Below are positions 53,344-63,212 of a stretch of 64,000 nucleotides of DNA, in pieces. The number at the start of each line of letters is the position of its first letter. The first letter of the stretch is position 1. A program made the position numbers and the translations under genes. The stretch covers positions 434,001 to 498,000 of the forward strand of contig NZ_CP003984.1 of assembly GCF_000738435.1 (NCBI RefSeq), read 5' to 3'. The notes beneath the pieces are model-generated. The model had not been told where the DNA came from. It searched no databases and was given only the letters and a program-made list of their open reading frames with translations. The DNA comes from Planktomarina temperata RCA23 (GTDB lineage Bacteria; Pseudomonadota; Alphaproteobacteria; Rhodobacterales; Rhodobacteraceae).

Positions 53344-54805
53344 TCCTGTTTTCACCCTGCCTGATGACGCGGCCCCGCAGAGTTTTGCGCAAGCGCCAGA
53401 GGCTGTTGCACATTTGATTGCCCTGTACCAAAAGGCCTCTGATTTTTTATGCGAAAAATTCGTATCGGTTCTGGGCTCAGGCGATAGCAGCACCCGCTAT
53501 CGGGCCTTTTACCCGGAGGTGCGGATCACAACCTCAAGCTATGCGTCGGTGGATAGCCGCCTGTCTTTTGGTCATGTCTATGGGCCGGGCGTCTTTGCCA
53601 CGACCATCACCCAACCGGTCTTGTTCCAGAACTATCTAGAGCAACAGTTGGAGTTGTTGATCGTAAATCATGGCTGCACTGTGCAGGTTGGCTATTCGAA
53701 CACGCCCATACCGGTCCATTTTGCCGTGGCGCATGATCCAAGCCTCGTGGTTCCAGCGGATGCGGCTGGATTTGTGCTGCGTGATGTTTTCGATGTGCCT
53801 GATTTGGCCACAACCAATGATAATATTGTCAACGGAACGGATGTTGTGCAGCCGGATGGCACGCAACCCTTGGCCTTATTTGATGCGCAGCGGGTGGATT
53901 ATTCCTTGGCCCGTTTGCGCCATTACACCGCCACAGATCCGAAATTTTTCCAGAACCATGTATTGTTTACCAACTACCAATTCTATGTGGAGGAATTTGA
54001 GGCCTTCGCCCGTGAGCAAATGGAAGATCCAAACAGTGGCTATCTGGCCTTTGTTGGACCGGACAATCATCGCATCACAACCGCGGCTGCCCCTTTGCAA
54101 GCGCCGCAAAAAATGCCGCAGATGCCGACCTATCACCTGACCCGCGCAGATGGCAGTGGCATCACATTGGTGAATATCGGCGTTGGCCCGTCAAATGCCA
54201 AAACCGCTACCGATCATATAGCGGTGCTGCGCCCGCACGCTTGGATCATGGTGGGGCACTGTGCCGGTCTGCGCAATTCGCAAAGCCTGGGCGATTTTGT
54301 CCTGGCCCATGCCTATTTGCGCGAAGATCATGTCTTGGATGACGATTTGCCGGTCTGGGTGCCGATTCCAGCTTTGGCCGAAATCCAAACCAGCCTGGAG
54401 CAGGCTGTGGCTGAGATCACAGCCCTGCAGGGATATGATTTGAAGCAAATTATGCGCACAGGAACGGTGGCAACCATCGACAATCGCAACTGGGAGCTGC
54501 GAGACCAATCCGGCCCGGTGCACCGGCTCAGCCAATCGCGTGCCATTGCCCTAGACATGGAAAGTGCCACGATCGCTGCCAATGGCTATCGATTCCGCGT
54601 GCCCTATGGGACCCTGCTGTGCGTCAGCGATAAACCGCTGCATGGGGAGTTGAAATTGCCCGGCATGGCGACAAGCTTTTACAAAACTCAAGTTTCGCGT
54701 CATCTTCGAATAGGTATTCGCGCAATGGAGCTTTTGCGCGAAATGCCGCTTGAGAGAATACATTCGCGTAAGTTAAGAAGTTTTGAGGAGACAGCATTTC
54801 TATAA
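53330..54805 (+). CDS. amn: AMP nucleosidase
   Basis: A 491-residue enzyme that splits AMP into adenine and ribose 5-phosphate. The N-terminal AMP-specific domain has YRAFYPEVRITTSSYASVDS. The C-terminal nucleoside-phosphorylase-like domain has NIGVGPSNAKTATDHIAVLR and VGHCAGLRNSQSLGDFVLA. A short C-terminal MExAT block (LDMESATIAANGYRFRVPYG) binds the base. ATG 53330 lies within the end of ade. Confidence 0.94.
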   Translation: MRTLDPVFTLPDDAAPQSFAQAPEAVAHLIALYQKASDFLCEKFVSVLGSGDSSTRYRAFYPEVRITTSSYASVDSRLSFGHVYGPGVFATTITQPVLFQNYLEQQLELLIVNHGCTVQVGYSNTPIPVHFAVAHDPSLVVPADAAGFVLRDVFDVPDLATTNDNIVNGTDVVQPDGTQPLALFDAQRVDYSLARLRHYTATDPKFFQNHVLFTNYQFYVEEFEAFAREQMEDPNSGYLAFVGPDNHRITTAAAPLQAPQKMPQMPTYHLTRADGSGITLVNIGVGPSNAKTATDHIAVLRPHAWIMVGHCAGLRNSQSLGDFVLAHAYLREDHVLDDDLPVWVPIPALAEIQTSLEQAVAEITALQGYDLKQIMRTGTVATIDNRNWELRDQSGPVHRLSQSRAIALDMESATIAANGYRFRVPYGTLLCVSDKPLHGELKLPGMATSFYKTQVSRHLRIGIRAMELLREMPLERIHSRKLRSFEETAFL

Positions 54806-54926
54806 AATTGAGACTTTTGGTCATTTTTTTCAATTTATACGATACAATTTGTTGTGTCTTTCTACAATATGCAGTTAACTGTTGGAGATTGGTGCCCAAG
54901 GTGTTGGGCTTGTTAGGAGAAAATAT

Positions 54927-55214
54927 ATGTCGAAACCTATGACGAAAACACAATTGGTTGCCGCATTGGCAGAGAAAATGGGCACGGATAAAAAATCCGC
55001 AGCGGCCTCGTTGGATGCGATCTGTGAGTTGATCACCAGCGAAGTTTCCGGCGGCGGCGCTGTGACTTTGCCAGGTGTTGGCAAAATCTATTGCCGTGAG
55101 CGTCCAGAGCGGATGGTGCGCAACCCCGCCACTGGTGAAAGCTTCAAAAAAGATGCGGATAAAGTTGTCAAAATGACCATTGCGAAAGCGCTCAAAGACA
55201 GCGTAAACGGTTAA
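54927..55214 (+). CDS. HU-family DNA-binding protein
   Basis: A 95-residue histone-like protein. A helix (TKTQLVAALAEKMGTDKKS) precedes the beta-arm region GAVTLPGVGKIYCRERPERM, with the conserved RNPATGE arm. It bends and packs DNA. GGAGAAAATAT precedes ATG 54927. The 121-bp AT-rich leader holds its likely promoter, and a strong terminator follows at 55235. Confidence 0.93.
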   Translation: MSKPMTKTQLVAALAEKMGTDKKSAAASLDAICELITSEVSGGGAVTLPGVGKIYCRERPERMVRNPATGESFKKDADKVVKMTIAKALKDSVNG

Positions 55215-55234
55215 ATAAAAATAAGTTTTTTATG

Positions 55235-55270
55235 AAAGCCCGCGCCGGATCTCTGGCGCGGGCTTTTGTA
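55235..55270 (+). terminator. Rho-independent terminator after HU gene
   Basis: A 12-bp GC-rich stem AAAGCCCGCGCC/GGCGCGGGCTTT with an 8-base loop, ending in TTTTG. It lies 20 bp after the HU stop. Confidence 0.92.
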
Positions 55271-55359
55271 TTTGCAACTGGTCTGGGTTGCGCAAAATGG
55301 CCTTGCCCAGGGCGCAATACTGCGCAAAGCTCCTGCCGGTAGGTTAAGGATACATACCG

Positions 55360-56229
55360 ATGGACATACGCGCTATTTTGGCTGGCTTGGCGTTCGCGTT
55401 GATCTGGTCTTCTGCATTCACCTCTGCGCGGATCATTGTGGCAGACGCGCCGCCGATTCTGTCCCTTTCCCTTCGGTTTCTGATTTCAGGATTGATTGGC
55501 ATCGCTCTTGCGCGGTTTTTGGGGCAAACATGGCGCCTCACACCCGGGCAGTGGCGCGCCACGATTATTTTTGGACTTTGCCAAAATGCTTTGTATTTAG
55601 GTTTGAATTTCGTGGCGATGCAGACTGTGGAAGCCTCTTTGGCCTCGATCATCGCCTCGACGATGCCCTTGGCGGTGGGCTTTGCTGGCTGGGTGATCTT
55701 TCGAGAACGCCTCTCTGCGCTGGGCGTCCTGGGGCTTTGCGCTGGTGCGGGTGGCGTTGCGCTCATCATGGGGGCTCGGATGCAGGCGGGGGCAGATTTT
55801 TATGGTATTGCTCTCTGCTTCATCGCGGTGGCTTCGCTGACCGTGGCGACTTTGATGGTGCGCGGCGCCTCATCGGGGGGCAACTTGTTGATGATCGTCG
55901 GATTGCAAATGCTGGTGGGGTCGGCTTTTCTGGTCATTCCGGGCCTTATTCTTGATCAGCCCGTGGTCAATTGGTCGATGAAATTGGTGCTCGCCTTTTC
56001 TTATACGGTCTTGATGCCCGGTCTCGTGGCCACCTTTATCTGGTTCTGGCTGGTCCAGCGGATCGGTGCGGTGAAGGCGGCCACTTTCCACTTCTTGAAT
56101 CCATTTTTTGGGGTGATGATTGCAGCGGTATTGTTGGGTGAGACCCTGCGGATTTGGGATATTGTTGGGGTTGTCATCATCATGTTTGGTATTTTGGCGG
56201 TGCAAATGGCCCGGCAAACATTGCAATAA
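55360..56229 (+). CDS. EamA/DMT-family transporter
   Basis: A 289-residue inner-membrane protein with ten hydrophobic segments in two EamA halves (first half VDIRAILAGLAFALIWSSAF-like; second half GSAFLVIPGLILDQPVV). Family members export amino acids, nucleobases or other metabolites. It stands alone after the HU terminator. The substrate cannot be assigned. Confidence 0.9.
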   Translation: MDIRAILAGLAFALIWSSAFTSARIIVADAPPILSLSLRFLISGLIGIALARFLGQTWRLTPGQWRATIIFGLCQNALYLGLNFVAMQTVEASLASIIASTMPLAVGFAGWVIFRERLSALGVLGLCAGAGGVALIMGARMQAGADFYGIALCFIAVASLTVATLMVRGASSGGNLLMIVGLQMLVGSAFLVIPGLILDQPVVNWSMKLVLAFSYTVLMPGLVATFIWFWLVQRIGAVKAATFHFLNPFFGVMIAAVLLGETLRIWDIVGVVIIMFGILAVQMARQTLQ

Positions 56230-56302
56230 CGGCACGATAATGTGATCGCATCGGACTGCGTATCTGCGTGACAGGGGCTTTGCTGTGACGCATAATGGCT
56301 CC

Positions 56303-57016
56303 ATGGAGATCGTTTTTGCATATCTCGCGGGGGTGCTGACCTTGATCAACCCCTGTGTGTTGCCGGTCCTGCCCATCGTTCTGGCGACGGCCTTGCAGGC
56401 CAGCAAATGGGGCCCCCTGGCCTTGGCGGCGGGGATGAGCGTGATGTTTATCGTGCTGGGCATCGGCATTTCAGCCTTCGGTCCGGCGTTGGGGATCAAT
56501 GATCAGGTTGTGGCGCAGGTTGCGGCTGGGGTCATGGTGCTCTTTGGCTTGGCGTTAATGTCGCCTGGCCTGGGCGTGGTCTTCACCCGGCTGACCAATG
56601 GGCTTGCCTCCAGAGCAGACGCGCAGCTGGACGAGGTTGATCGTGGCCGGCTGTCCGGGCAATTCATCGGTGGCTTGTTATTGGGTATGGTCTGGTCACC
56701 CTGCATTGGCCCGACCCTGGGTGGGGCGATTGCTCTGGCCAGCGGGGGTGGCTCACTTCTTTGGGCCGGAGCAATCATGACAGGGTTTGCTCTGGGCGTT
56801 TCTAGCATCATCTGTGTATTGGCCTATGGGGCGCGTAACCTGTTGCAACGCCGGGTACAGTGGATGCGGGCTTTGTCCCATCGCGCCCGTCCTATTTTGG
56901 GGGTGGTTTTCGTTCTGGTGGGGGGGGCCATTCTATTTGGTGTGCACCACCGGATTGAAGTTTGGGCCGTGCAAAACCTACCCTATTGGCTGCAAGATTT
57001 GTCTGTTCGATTTTAA
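56303..57016 (+). CDS. ccdA: Cytochrome c biogenesis protein CcdA
   Basis: A 237-residue membrane protein with six hydrophobic segments. Its two redox cysteines sit in INPCVLPVLP (segment 1) and SPCIGPTLGG (segment 4), as in CcdA/DsbD-beta. It moves reducing power from cytoplasmic thioredoxin to periplasmic thiol proteins. ATG 56303 or GTG 56285 may start it. The thioredoxin-like gene downstream (22 bp) is its natural partner. Confidence 0.92.
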   Translation: MEIVFAYLAGVLTLINPCVLPVLPIVLATALQASKWGPLALAAGMSVMFIVLGIGISAFGPALGINDQVVAQVAAGVMVLFGLALMSPGLGVVFTRLTNGLASRADAQLDEVDRGRLSGQFIGGLLLGMVWSPCIGPTLGGAIALASGGGSLLWAGAIMTGFALGVSSIICVLAYGARNLLQRRVQWMRALSHRARPILGVVFVLVGGAILFGVHHRIEVWAVQNLPYWLQDLSVRF

Positions 57017-57038
57017 AACCTTTTGAGGAGATCGTGTC

Positions 57039-57449
57039 ATGAACCGTCGTGAATTTTTAATGGCTTCCAGCTGTTTTCTGGCAACCCCGGCTGTCGCGCT
57101 GGCCGCCCAAGCCTATGAGCCGGGGCTGGTTAAGCAATTGCTATCGGAAGGTAAGACCGTATTTGTGGATTACACCACCGAATGGTGCACCACCTGTGCC
57201 GCTCAAAAACGAACGCTGGCCCGACTTTTGAAGGACAACCCGGCCTATGGTGAGAAGATCGAATTTGTTACCATTGACTATGATCAATTTGGCCGCGCAG
57301 AACTGGCCAAAGAGCTTGGTATTCCACGCCGCTCGACGTTGGTTGTTCTGCATGGGGATCAAGAGCTTGGCCGTATTGTTGCCGGAACCTCCAGAAAACA
57401 AATCAAAGCGCTCTTGGACACGGCGTTATCCGCAGCCATGGCCGCTTAG
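57039..57449 (+). CDS. Periplasmic thioredoxin-like protein
   Basis: A 136-residue exported protein. The N-terminus MNRREFLMASSCFLATPAVALA looks like a Tat-type or Sec signal peptide. The thioredoxin fold has active site EWCTTCAAQKRTL (CTTC) near residue 50, and cis-Pro LGIPRRSTLVV. It probably receives electrons from CcdA for cytochrome c maturation or disulfide reduction. It ends convergently with, and 4 bp into, the next gene. Confidence 0.9.
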   Translation: MNRREFLMASSCFLATPAVALAAQAYEPGLVKQLLSEGKTVFVDYTTEWCTTCAAQKRTLARLLKDNPAYGEKIEFVTIDYDQFGRAELAKELGIPRRSTLVVLHGDQELGRIVAGTSRKQIKALLDTALSAAMAA

Positions 57450-58015
57450 GGCACAGACCCCAGATCTTTGAGGTCCTTCGCGCTGTCAATATCGCGCAGC
57501 ACGTCGACGCGGGCGACCGTGAAATCTGACAAGCTGGTCAGCGTGTCTTGCAATGCATGGGCTGTTGACCAGCGCAACTGCTCAAACAAGCCTTTGGGGC
57601 TGGGGCGGCAGCGTTTGAGCCCGATCAGCCAATAACCGCCATCTGGGGCGGGGCCGAGCGTGGCCTCATGGGGGCCGAGGCTGGCGAAGGCCTTCCAGAT
57701 ATGGCGCCGCGAAATCTCGGGGATATCGGCGCCAATAATGCAAACCGGGCCGGGCGGCAGGCTGTCGAACACCTGTTTCATCCGCTGGCCAAGATCTCCC
57801 GAGCCTTGCGGAATGCGCGGCAAATGCGCCGGCCAAATGCGGCTTTGCAGACCTTCATGATCGGGCGCGACGCTCAAAATGAGCTCCCAGCGGGGATCTT
57901 GCAGGCGCCGCAGCAGCCGGCGCGTTTGGTGACGAAACCACCATGCAGCGGCGGTCATACCAATATCACGCCCGAGCCGGGTTTTGACCCGCCCTGGCCG
58001 TGGTTCCTTGACCAT
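57446..58015 (-). CDS. TIGR04282/DUF2064 glycosyltransferase-like protein
   Basis: About 189 residues. The N-terminal VKEPRPGRVKTRLG, the GADIPEISRRHI block and LGPAPDGGYWLIGLKR define the TIGR04282 (DUF2064) family, often near arsenosugar or sugar-nucleotide genes. The start is ambiguous: ATG 58015, or the GTG/TTG codons two to three positions upstream. The long frame extends into dapE. Function: nucleotidyl/glycosyl transfer, inferred. Confidence 0.82.
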   Translation of the reverse strand: MVKEPRPGRVKTRLGRDIGMTAAAWWFRHQTRRLLRRLQDPRWELILSVAPDHEGLQSRIWPAHLPRIPQGSGDLGQRMKQVFDSLPPGPVCIIGADIPEISRRHIWKAFASLGPHEATLGPAPDGGYWLIGLKRCRPSPKGLFEQLRWSTAHALQDTLTSLSDFTVARVDVLRDIDSAKDLKDLGSVP

Positions 58016-58037
58016 GACCACCAAACGTCGTCGGTAT

Positions 58038-59168
58038 TTAGGCGAAATAGTCACGCAAGATCCGAGTATAGATCGATTTGAGTTGATGGATTTGCGCGAT
58101 TTCCACCCGCTCATCGACTTGATGCATGGTTTTGCCGACCAGGCCAAATTCGACCACGGGGCAATGATGCTGCACAAAGCGGGCATCAGACGTGCCGCCG
58201 CTGGTTGAGAGCACCGGGGTCCGGTTTGTTTCCACCTGTACCGCGCGCGCGACAAGGTCCGACAATTCCCCAGGTGGCGTCATGAAACTTTCGCCCGAAA
58301 TACTGACGTCGAGGTCAACGCGCAGATTGAAGTCCTTCGACACTTCGTCGGCATGCTCTTGCAGCCAATCGGTCAGGCTGGCACCGGAATGGGCGTCATT
58401 GAACCGAATGTTAACCGTGGCGCGACATTGCGCTGGAATGACATTTGTGGCCGGGTTGCCCGTGTCAATGGTGACCACCGCCAGGGTTGAGGCGTCAAAA
58501 TGCGCTGTGCCCGTGTCCAACGTGGCCGTGCCGAGTTGGTCCATGAGGCGTGCCATAGCTGGCAGTGGGTTATTGGCCCGATGCGGATAGGCCGCGTGCC
58601 CCTGAACACCTGTGATGGTGAAATAGCCGTTCATCGAGCCGCGACGCCCGATTTTCATCATATCTCCCATGACGTCAGGGCAGGTCGGCTCGCCGACCAA
58701 GCAATGATCCATCCTTTCGCCCTGCGTTTGCATCCAATCAAGAAGTGCGACGGTGCCATCTTTGGCCGGGCCTTCTTCATCGCCGGTAATGGCCAGAACA
58801 ACCGAGCCATCCGGCGGGCTTTCGGTGACAAAATCGATCGCGGCGGCGGTGAAAGCTGCAACACCAGATTTCATATCAGTGGCCCCGCGGCCATAGAGAA
58901 ACCCATCACGAATTTCTGCGCCAAAGGGATCGACACTCCAAGCCTTGAGATCTCCGACCGGTACAACATCGGTGTGACCATTGAAGCCAAAGGTTTTGCC
59001 TTGTCCCCAGCGGGCAAAGAGATTGGACACATCGCCGCGATCCACCCGTGTGCACTGAAACCCATGGGCGGTCAAAAGCCGCTCTAACAGTTGCAAGGCG
59101 CCGCCCTCTTGCGGGGTGACGCTGGCGCAGCGAATGAGATCTTCGGTAAGGGCGGCCGGATCAATCAT
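58038..59168 (-). CDS. dapE: Succinyl-diaminopimelate desuccinylase
   Basis: A 376-residue M20 metallopeptidase. The zinc ligands lie in [12 protein letters not shown] and [13 protein letters not shown], with [14 protein letters not shown] as the bridging Asp block. It releases L,L-diaminopimelate for lysine and peptidoglycan. The start ATG 59168 overlaps the stop of the gene upstream in TGATG. With dapD at 60418 it forms a dap gene cluster. Confidence 0.95.
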   Translation of the reverse strand: MIDPAALTEDLIRCASVTPQEGGALQLLERLLTAHGFQCTRVDRGDVSNLFARWGQGKTFGFNGHTDVVPVGDLKAWSVDPFGAEIRDGFLYGRGATDMKSGVAAFTAAAIDFVTESPPDGSVVLAITGDEEGPAKDGTVALLDWMQTQGERMDHCLVGEPTCPDVMGDMMKIGRRGSMNGYFTITGVQGHAAYPHRANNPLPAMARLMDQLGTATLDTGTAHFDASTLAVVTIDTGNPATNVIPAQCRATVNIRFNDAHSGASLTDWLQEHADEVSKDFNLRVDLDVSISGESFMTPPGELSDLVARAVQVETNRTPVLSTSGGTSDARFVQHHCPVVEFGLVGKTMHQVDERVEIAQIHQLKSIYTRILRDYFA

Positions 59169-59515
59169 CAATGTGCTCCTTTTGGGGCATTTTCGAAGAA
59201 GGGTGTCATCTGTGCCACAACAACGCTGTTCTCATCCAAAGCTCGTTGCATCAAGGCGCGTTCGTCGTCTGTGATATCATGGCCCTCTTCAAGCCGTTCT
59301 TCCAAACTCCCATAGCCAGTCACATCCAAGGGCGCGAGATCGGCTTGTTTGAGAATGGCGACCGTTTCGCGCACGGCTTCGGGCTCATCGACGCCGCTGG
59401 CATAGATCATCAATGCGCCGCCTGTGGCCGCCTCAGGCAGACCGTCGCCTTCTTTGCGTCCGACTTCGACAAGCAAAGTATAGACATGGTGGGTGCGCTT
59501 AATTTTTTCAGTCAT
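59168..59515 (-). CDS. Conserved hypothetical protein in dap cluster
   Basis: A 115-residue acidic protein ([18 protein letters not shown], then [19 protein letters not shown], then [17 protein letters not shown]). It has no signal or membrane segment. Its stop overlaps dapE's start, so it is coupled to lysine synthesis. The family is not recognised. ATG 59515 is preferred; the frame also extends to 59554. Confidence 0.7.
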   Translation of the reverse strand: MTEKIKRTHHVYTLLVEVGRKEGDGLPEAATGGALMIYASGVDEPEAVRETVAILKQADLAPLDVTGYGSLEERLEEGHDITDDERALMQRALDENSVVVAQMTPFFENAPKGAH

Positions 59516-59547
59516 GACCCTGCTGCTTTGTTGGTTGCCGTGACCCG

Positions 59548-59582
59548 TCTGCATGGCCCCGCTCCGCGCGCGGCCATGCAGA
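59548..59582. repeat. Hairpin between dapD and the downstream hypothetical gene
   Basis: A perfect 11-bp stem TCTGCATGGCC/GGCCATGCAGA with a 13-base GC-rich loop, 9 bp past the dapD stop. No U-tract follows on the minus strand, so it may tune transcript stability between dapD and the downstream genes and is unlikely to terminate fully. Confidence 0.6.
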
Positions 59583-59590
59583 TGAAGGGT

Positions 59591-60418
59591 TTAGTCGCGC
59601 AAAAGCTCATTGATGGCTGTCTTGGAGCGCGTTTGGGCGTCCACCCGTTTCACGATCACTGCGCAATAAAGATTGATGTTGTTTTTGGAGGGCATCGAGC
59701 CCGCCACCACAACCGAGTAAGGCGGCACTTCCCCATACATCACTTCGCCGGTTTCCCGGTCTACAATTTTGGTGGATTTGCCGATAAAGACCCCCATGCC
59801 CAAGACCGCGCCTTCGCGCACGATGCAGCCTTCAACGACTTCCGAGCGTGCGCCTATGAAGCAATTGTCTTCAATGATGGTCGGCCCCGCTTGCATGGGC
59901 TCCAAAACGCCGCCGATGCCCACGCCGCCGGAGAGATGCACATTCTTACCAATCTGCGCGCAGCTGCCGACAGTGGCCCAAGTGTCGACCATAGTGCCGC
60001 TGTCCACATAGGCGCCCAGGTTTACAAAAGAAGGCATTAAAACAACGCCGGGGGCAATATAGGCCGATTTACGCACAACGCAGTTGGGCACAGCGCGGAA
60101 GCCTGCGGAGGTCCAATCGTCCGTGCCCCAACCGGCCCATTTGCTGTCGACTTTATCCCACCAGCTGCCGCCCTGGGCGCTGCCGGCCTGTAATTCCATA
60201 TCTTTCAGACGAAAGCCCAAGAGAACCGCTTTTTTGGCCCATTGATTGACATGCCAATCGCCTGTTTCTTGCTTTTCAGCAACCCGCAGCTTGCCGCTGT
60301 CGAGCGCATTGAGCGTTGTTTCAATCGCGTCGCGGGTTTCGCCGGTGGTGGCGGGGGTGATGGTGTCGCGTGTATCCCACGCGGCCTCAATGGCAATTTC
60401 TAGCTGTGCGTTGGACAT
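59591..60418 (-). CDS. dapD: 2,3,4,5-tetrahydropyridine-2,6-dicarboxylate N-succinyltransferase
   Basis: A 275-residue hexapeptide-repeat enzyme in the diaminopimelate pathway. An N-terminal helical part ([19 protein letters not shown]) is followed by the left-handed beta-helix ([20 protein letters not shown], then [19 protein letters not shown]) and a C-terminal strand. ATG 60418 follows AGGCCTTT and matches relatives; the extension to 60478 lacks similarity. Confidence 0.95.
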   Translation of the reverse strand: MSNAQLEIAIEAAWDTRDTITPATTGETRDAIETTLNALDSGKLRVAEKQETGDWHVNQWAKKAVLLGFRLKDMELQAGSAQGGSWWDKVDSKWAGWGTDDWTSAGFRAVPNCVVRKSAYIAPGVVLMPSFVNLGAYVDSGTMVDTWATVGSCAQIGKNVHLSGGVGIGGVLEPMQAGPTIIEDNCFIGARSEVVEGCIVREGAVLGMGVFIGKSTKIVDRETGEVMYGEVPPYSVVVAGSMPSKNNINLYCAVIVKRVDAQTRSKTAINELLRD

Positions 60419-60481
60419 AAAGGCCTCCGGTTGATGTAAATTTACTGCCTCATACTGAAACTTGCGCCGCAGGTCCACGGC

Positions 60482-61411
60482 CTATTGCAGCTTTGCGGGT
60501 CCAAAGGGCGAGGCGGCCGGGTTGGCCCCGCAGAGAAGTACCGCCAGGCGCTCGTCCTTTTGGGGGCGGTAGGCTCCGCTGAGCAGGGCCGCGAGGGCCG
60601 CGGCCCCGGCTGGCTCAACCACAAGCCGCAGCGCGGTCCAAAGCCGCTTTTGCGCGTCTGCGATGGCCTCATCTTCCACATTGACACAATTTGTGCCGGT
60701 CGCGCGCGCCAAATCATAACAAATGCGCCCGGCCTGTTTCGCGCCCAAGGCATTGGCGGCCAGTCCGGAGACTTCGACCGTGGTCTGCGGCCCGTGTTCT
60801 AATGCTTGGGTCAGCGTCGGGGCATTGAATGGCTCGACCCCAACCAATTTACGCCGCCCTTCAAGCCAGGCCATGGCGCCGCCGATCAAACCGCCACCGC
60901 CTACGGCGATCAACACGGTATCGGCCATGAGGCCTTGCTCTTCCCATTCTGCCATGACCGTGCCTTGCCCAGCCACCGTGCCGGGGGCATCGAAGGCATG
61001 GATCTGCGCCGCCCCGCTGTCTTTTTCATAACTCAAGGCCTGCTCCAATGCATTGGCATAGGCACCGGGCACAACGACCAAATCAGCGCCAAGGCTTTGG
61101 ATCAGATTAATTTTTGCGTCACCCGCCAGTTCGGGCACGTAAATGCGGGCTCTGTGACCCAAGCGTGCTGCGGCCCAAGCGACTGCGGCACCGTGATTGC
61201 CGCCGCTGGCAGCGACCAGGCCGGCTTTGGGTACGTCCATCGAGAGCAAAGAATTCATTGCGCCGCGGGCTTTGAAGCTGCCCGTATGCTGCAGCTGTTC
61301 GAGTTTGAGGGTGAGGGGCATACCAAAGACATCGGTTTCGAGGACGGGGGTGCGCAGCACATGGGGTTTGATCCGCGTCCAGGCGTGGGACACATCCTTT
61401 GCTGTCACCAT
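60482..61411 (-). CDS. PLP-dependent threonine/serine dehydratase-like protein
   Basis: A 309-residue fold-type II PLP enzyme. The PLP lysine lies in GSFKARGAMNSL near residue 47, the substrate loop is ASGGNHGAAVAWAA, and the phosphate-binding loop is VGGGGLIGGAM. There is no regulatory ACT domain. It could be a threonine or serine dehydratase. It lies upstream of dapD, 63 bp away, on the same strand. Confidence 0.88.
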   Translation of the reverse strand: MVTAKDVSHAWTRIKPHVLRTPVLETDVFGMPLTLKLEQLQHTGSFKARGAMNSLLSMDVPKAGLVAASGGNHGAAVAWAAARLGHRARIYVPELAGDAKINLIQSLGADLVVVPGAYANALEQALSYEKDSGAAQIHAFDAPGTVAGQGTVMAEWEEQGLMADTVLIAVGGGGLIGGAMAWLEGRRKLVGVEPFNAPTLTQALEHGPQTTVEVSGLAANALGAKQAGRICYDLARATGTNCVNVEDEAIADAQKRLWTALRLVVEPAGAAALAALLSGAYRPQKDERLAVLLCGANPAASPFGPAKLQ

Positions 61412-61426
61412 AGTTTGTCTCCCTCG

Positions 61427-62617
61427 CTAGGTTGAATGAATGCCGGTCTCTGCTGCGATGTCCTTGCGGCTCTTGCGGGCGCGTTCGGTGGCTGATTTGA
61501 GCTGTCCGCAGGCGGCAAAGATATCCTCGCCGCGCGGCTTGCGGACGGGGCTGGCATAGCCAGCTTGATAGACGATTTCTGAAAACGCATTGATACGATT
61601 GTTAGAAGAGCGCTCATAGGGCGCGCCGGGCCAAGGGTTGAAGGGGATGAGATTAACTTTGGCGGGTATCCCTTTGATCAGGTCAACCAAGCGATGCGCG
61701 TCGGCGTCGCTATCGTTAATGCCTTTGAGCATCACATATTCAAAGGTGATCCGCTCTGAATTGCTCGCCTTTGGGTAGTCGCGCAGGGCCTCCAGAAGAG
61801 CCTCGATGTTCCAGCGCTTGTTGATGGGGACAAGCTTGTCGCGGACCTCGTCTGTGGTGGCATGAAAGGAGACGGCCAAAAGGCAGCCAATTTCTGTCGC
61901 TGTTCGCGCGATCTCTGGCACGACGCCGGATGTCGAGAGGGTGATGCGCCGCCGCGACAGTTGAATGCCTTCAGGGTCCATGGCGATTTTCATCGCATCG
62001 CGGACATTTCCAAAATTGTAAAGCGGCTCGCCCATGCCCATAAGGACGATGTTCGATAGAAGCCTTGCGGAGGTGGCCGGATTGCGCCCCGGAGCGGGCC
62101 ATTCGCCCAGATCATCCCGAGCCAGCATCACCTGGCCAATAATTTCCCCTGCGGTGAGGTTGCGCACCAGTTTTTGCGTCCCCGTGTGGCAAAACGAACA
62201 GGTGAGGGTACAGCCAACTTGACTGCTGATGCAGAGCGTGCCGCGATCAGATTCAGGAATGTAGACCGTTTCCACCTCATGCCCGCCCGCAATGCGCACC
62301 AGATATTTGCGTGTGCCATCAGTTGACACTTGCTTTGAGACCACTTCGGGAATTGCGATCACAAAATGGTCCGCCAAAAGCGCGCGGTAGTCTTTGGACA
62401 GATTTGTCATCTGCTCAAAATCGCGCACGCCTTTTTCGTAGATCCATTGCCAGAGCTGCCCCAGCCGCATTTTCACCTGCTTCGAAGGGGTGCCCGCTGT
62501 GATCAAAGCCTCCTGCAGCGCATCCCGCGTCAGGCCAACCAGATTGATGGGCCCTTCTGGCAACTTGCGTGGCAGGGTCACGAGATCTTGGGTGATGGGA
62601 GCGGAGGCAGAGGTCAT
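61427..62617 (-). CDS. rlmN: 23S rRNA/tRNA (adenine-C2)-methyltransferase
   Basis: A 396-residue radical-SAM enzyme. The 4Fe-4S motif is [12 protein letters not shown] (CxxxCxxC), and the second catalytic Cys is in FAACGQLKS near the C-terminus. An N-terminal RNA-binding helix bundle reads [19 protein letters not shown]. It methylates A2503 of 23S rRNA and A37 of some tRNAs. It starts at ATG 62617, 15 bp upstream of the PLP enzyme gene's start region. Confidence 0.96.
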   Translation of the reverse strand: MTSASAPITQDLVTLPRKLPEGPINLVGLTRDALQEALITAGTPSKQVKMRLGQLWQWIYEKGVRDFEQMTNLSKDYRALLADHFVIAIPEVVSKQVSTDGTRKYLVRIAGGHEVETVYIPESDRGTLCISSQVGCTLTCSFCHTGTQKLVRNLTAGEIIGQVMLARDDLGEWPAPGRNPATSARLLSNIVLMGMGEPLYNFGNVRDAMKIAMDPEGIQLSRRRITLSTSGVVPEIARTATEIGCLLAVSFHATTDEVRDKLVPINKRWNIEALLEALRDYPKASNSERITFEYVMLKGINDSDADAHRLVDLIKGIPAKVNLIPFNPWPGAPYERSSNNRINAFSEIVYQAGYASPVRKPRGEDIFAACGQLKSATERARKSRKDIAAETGIHST

Positions 62618-62638
62618 GGCTGTTATCCATATGAAGAA

Positions 62639-62658
62639 GGCCCTGCTTTAGCAGGGCC
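62639..62658 (-). terminator. Hairpin downstream of the IalB-family gene
   Basis: A perfect 8-bp stem GGCCCTGC/GCAGGGCC with a TTTA loop lies 30 bp past the stop of the IalB-family gene, followed on the minus strand by the T-rich TTCTTCATATG. Its position right upstream of rlmN suggests that it separates the two transcripts. Confidence 0.65.
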
Positions 62659-62687
62659 CGGGGTGTTTGCCAATCGTACGGAGCATT

Positions 62688-63212
62688 TTAGCCGGTGCAG
62701 CGTTTTTCAGAATCGGTGACTGCGGCGGTGAAGCCTTTCAGGCTGAATGTGTCTTTTGTCACCGTGCCGCGCTCTGATTGCGCTGTAATCACGGCCTTTG
62801 CGCCGCGTTTCATGGCTGCAACAATCTTAGCGTCATCGCTTGGGCTGGGCGGCCAGGCCCATTCGCCATCGATTGAGAGCTCAAAATCGGCGCCGTCGAT
62901 GTTCAAAATGATCGGGCGATCCTTGGCGAAAGGATAACCACCGGTGAAGGCCACTTGGCCTTTCACATCATTCCCGGGGCGGTGAAATACAAACAGAAGG
63001 ATCTGGCCACGGCGCACCGAAACGACCTTGCCGCCCTTGGTGTTGACAGTTTCTTTGGGAGCCGTCACGGCCCAGCATTCTTTTGGGTCACTTTCTACGA
63101 AAACCGACCAATCGGTTTTGGCGGCCACCCGGTTTGAGGTTTCTTGCGCGGAAGCGGCCGAACAAAGAAGTGCCAAAACACATGCCACAGAAGAAATCAC
63201 TGTCTTTAACAT
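62688..63212 (-). CDS. Invasion-associated locus B (IalB)-family protein
   Basis: A 174-residue exported protein with a signal peptide (SSVACVLALLCSAASA-QE). The mature domain has the IalB pattern (DWSVFVESDPKECWAVTAPK, then VAFTGGYPFAKDRP, and a C-terminal AAVTDSEKRC with paired Cys). The family is widespread in alphaproteobacteria and periplasmic; the role outside pathogens is unknown. ATG 63212 is preferred over 63248. Confidence 0.88.
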   Translation of the reverse strand: MLKTVISSVACVLALLCSAASAQETSNRVAAKTDWSVFVESDPKECWAVTAPKETVNTKGGKVVSVRRGQILLFVFHRPGNDVKGQVAFTGGYPFAKDRPIILNIDGADFELSIDGEWAWPPSPSDDAKIVAAMKRGAKAVITAQSERGTVTKDTFSLKGFTAAVTDSEKRCTG

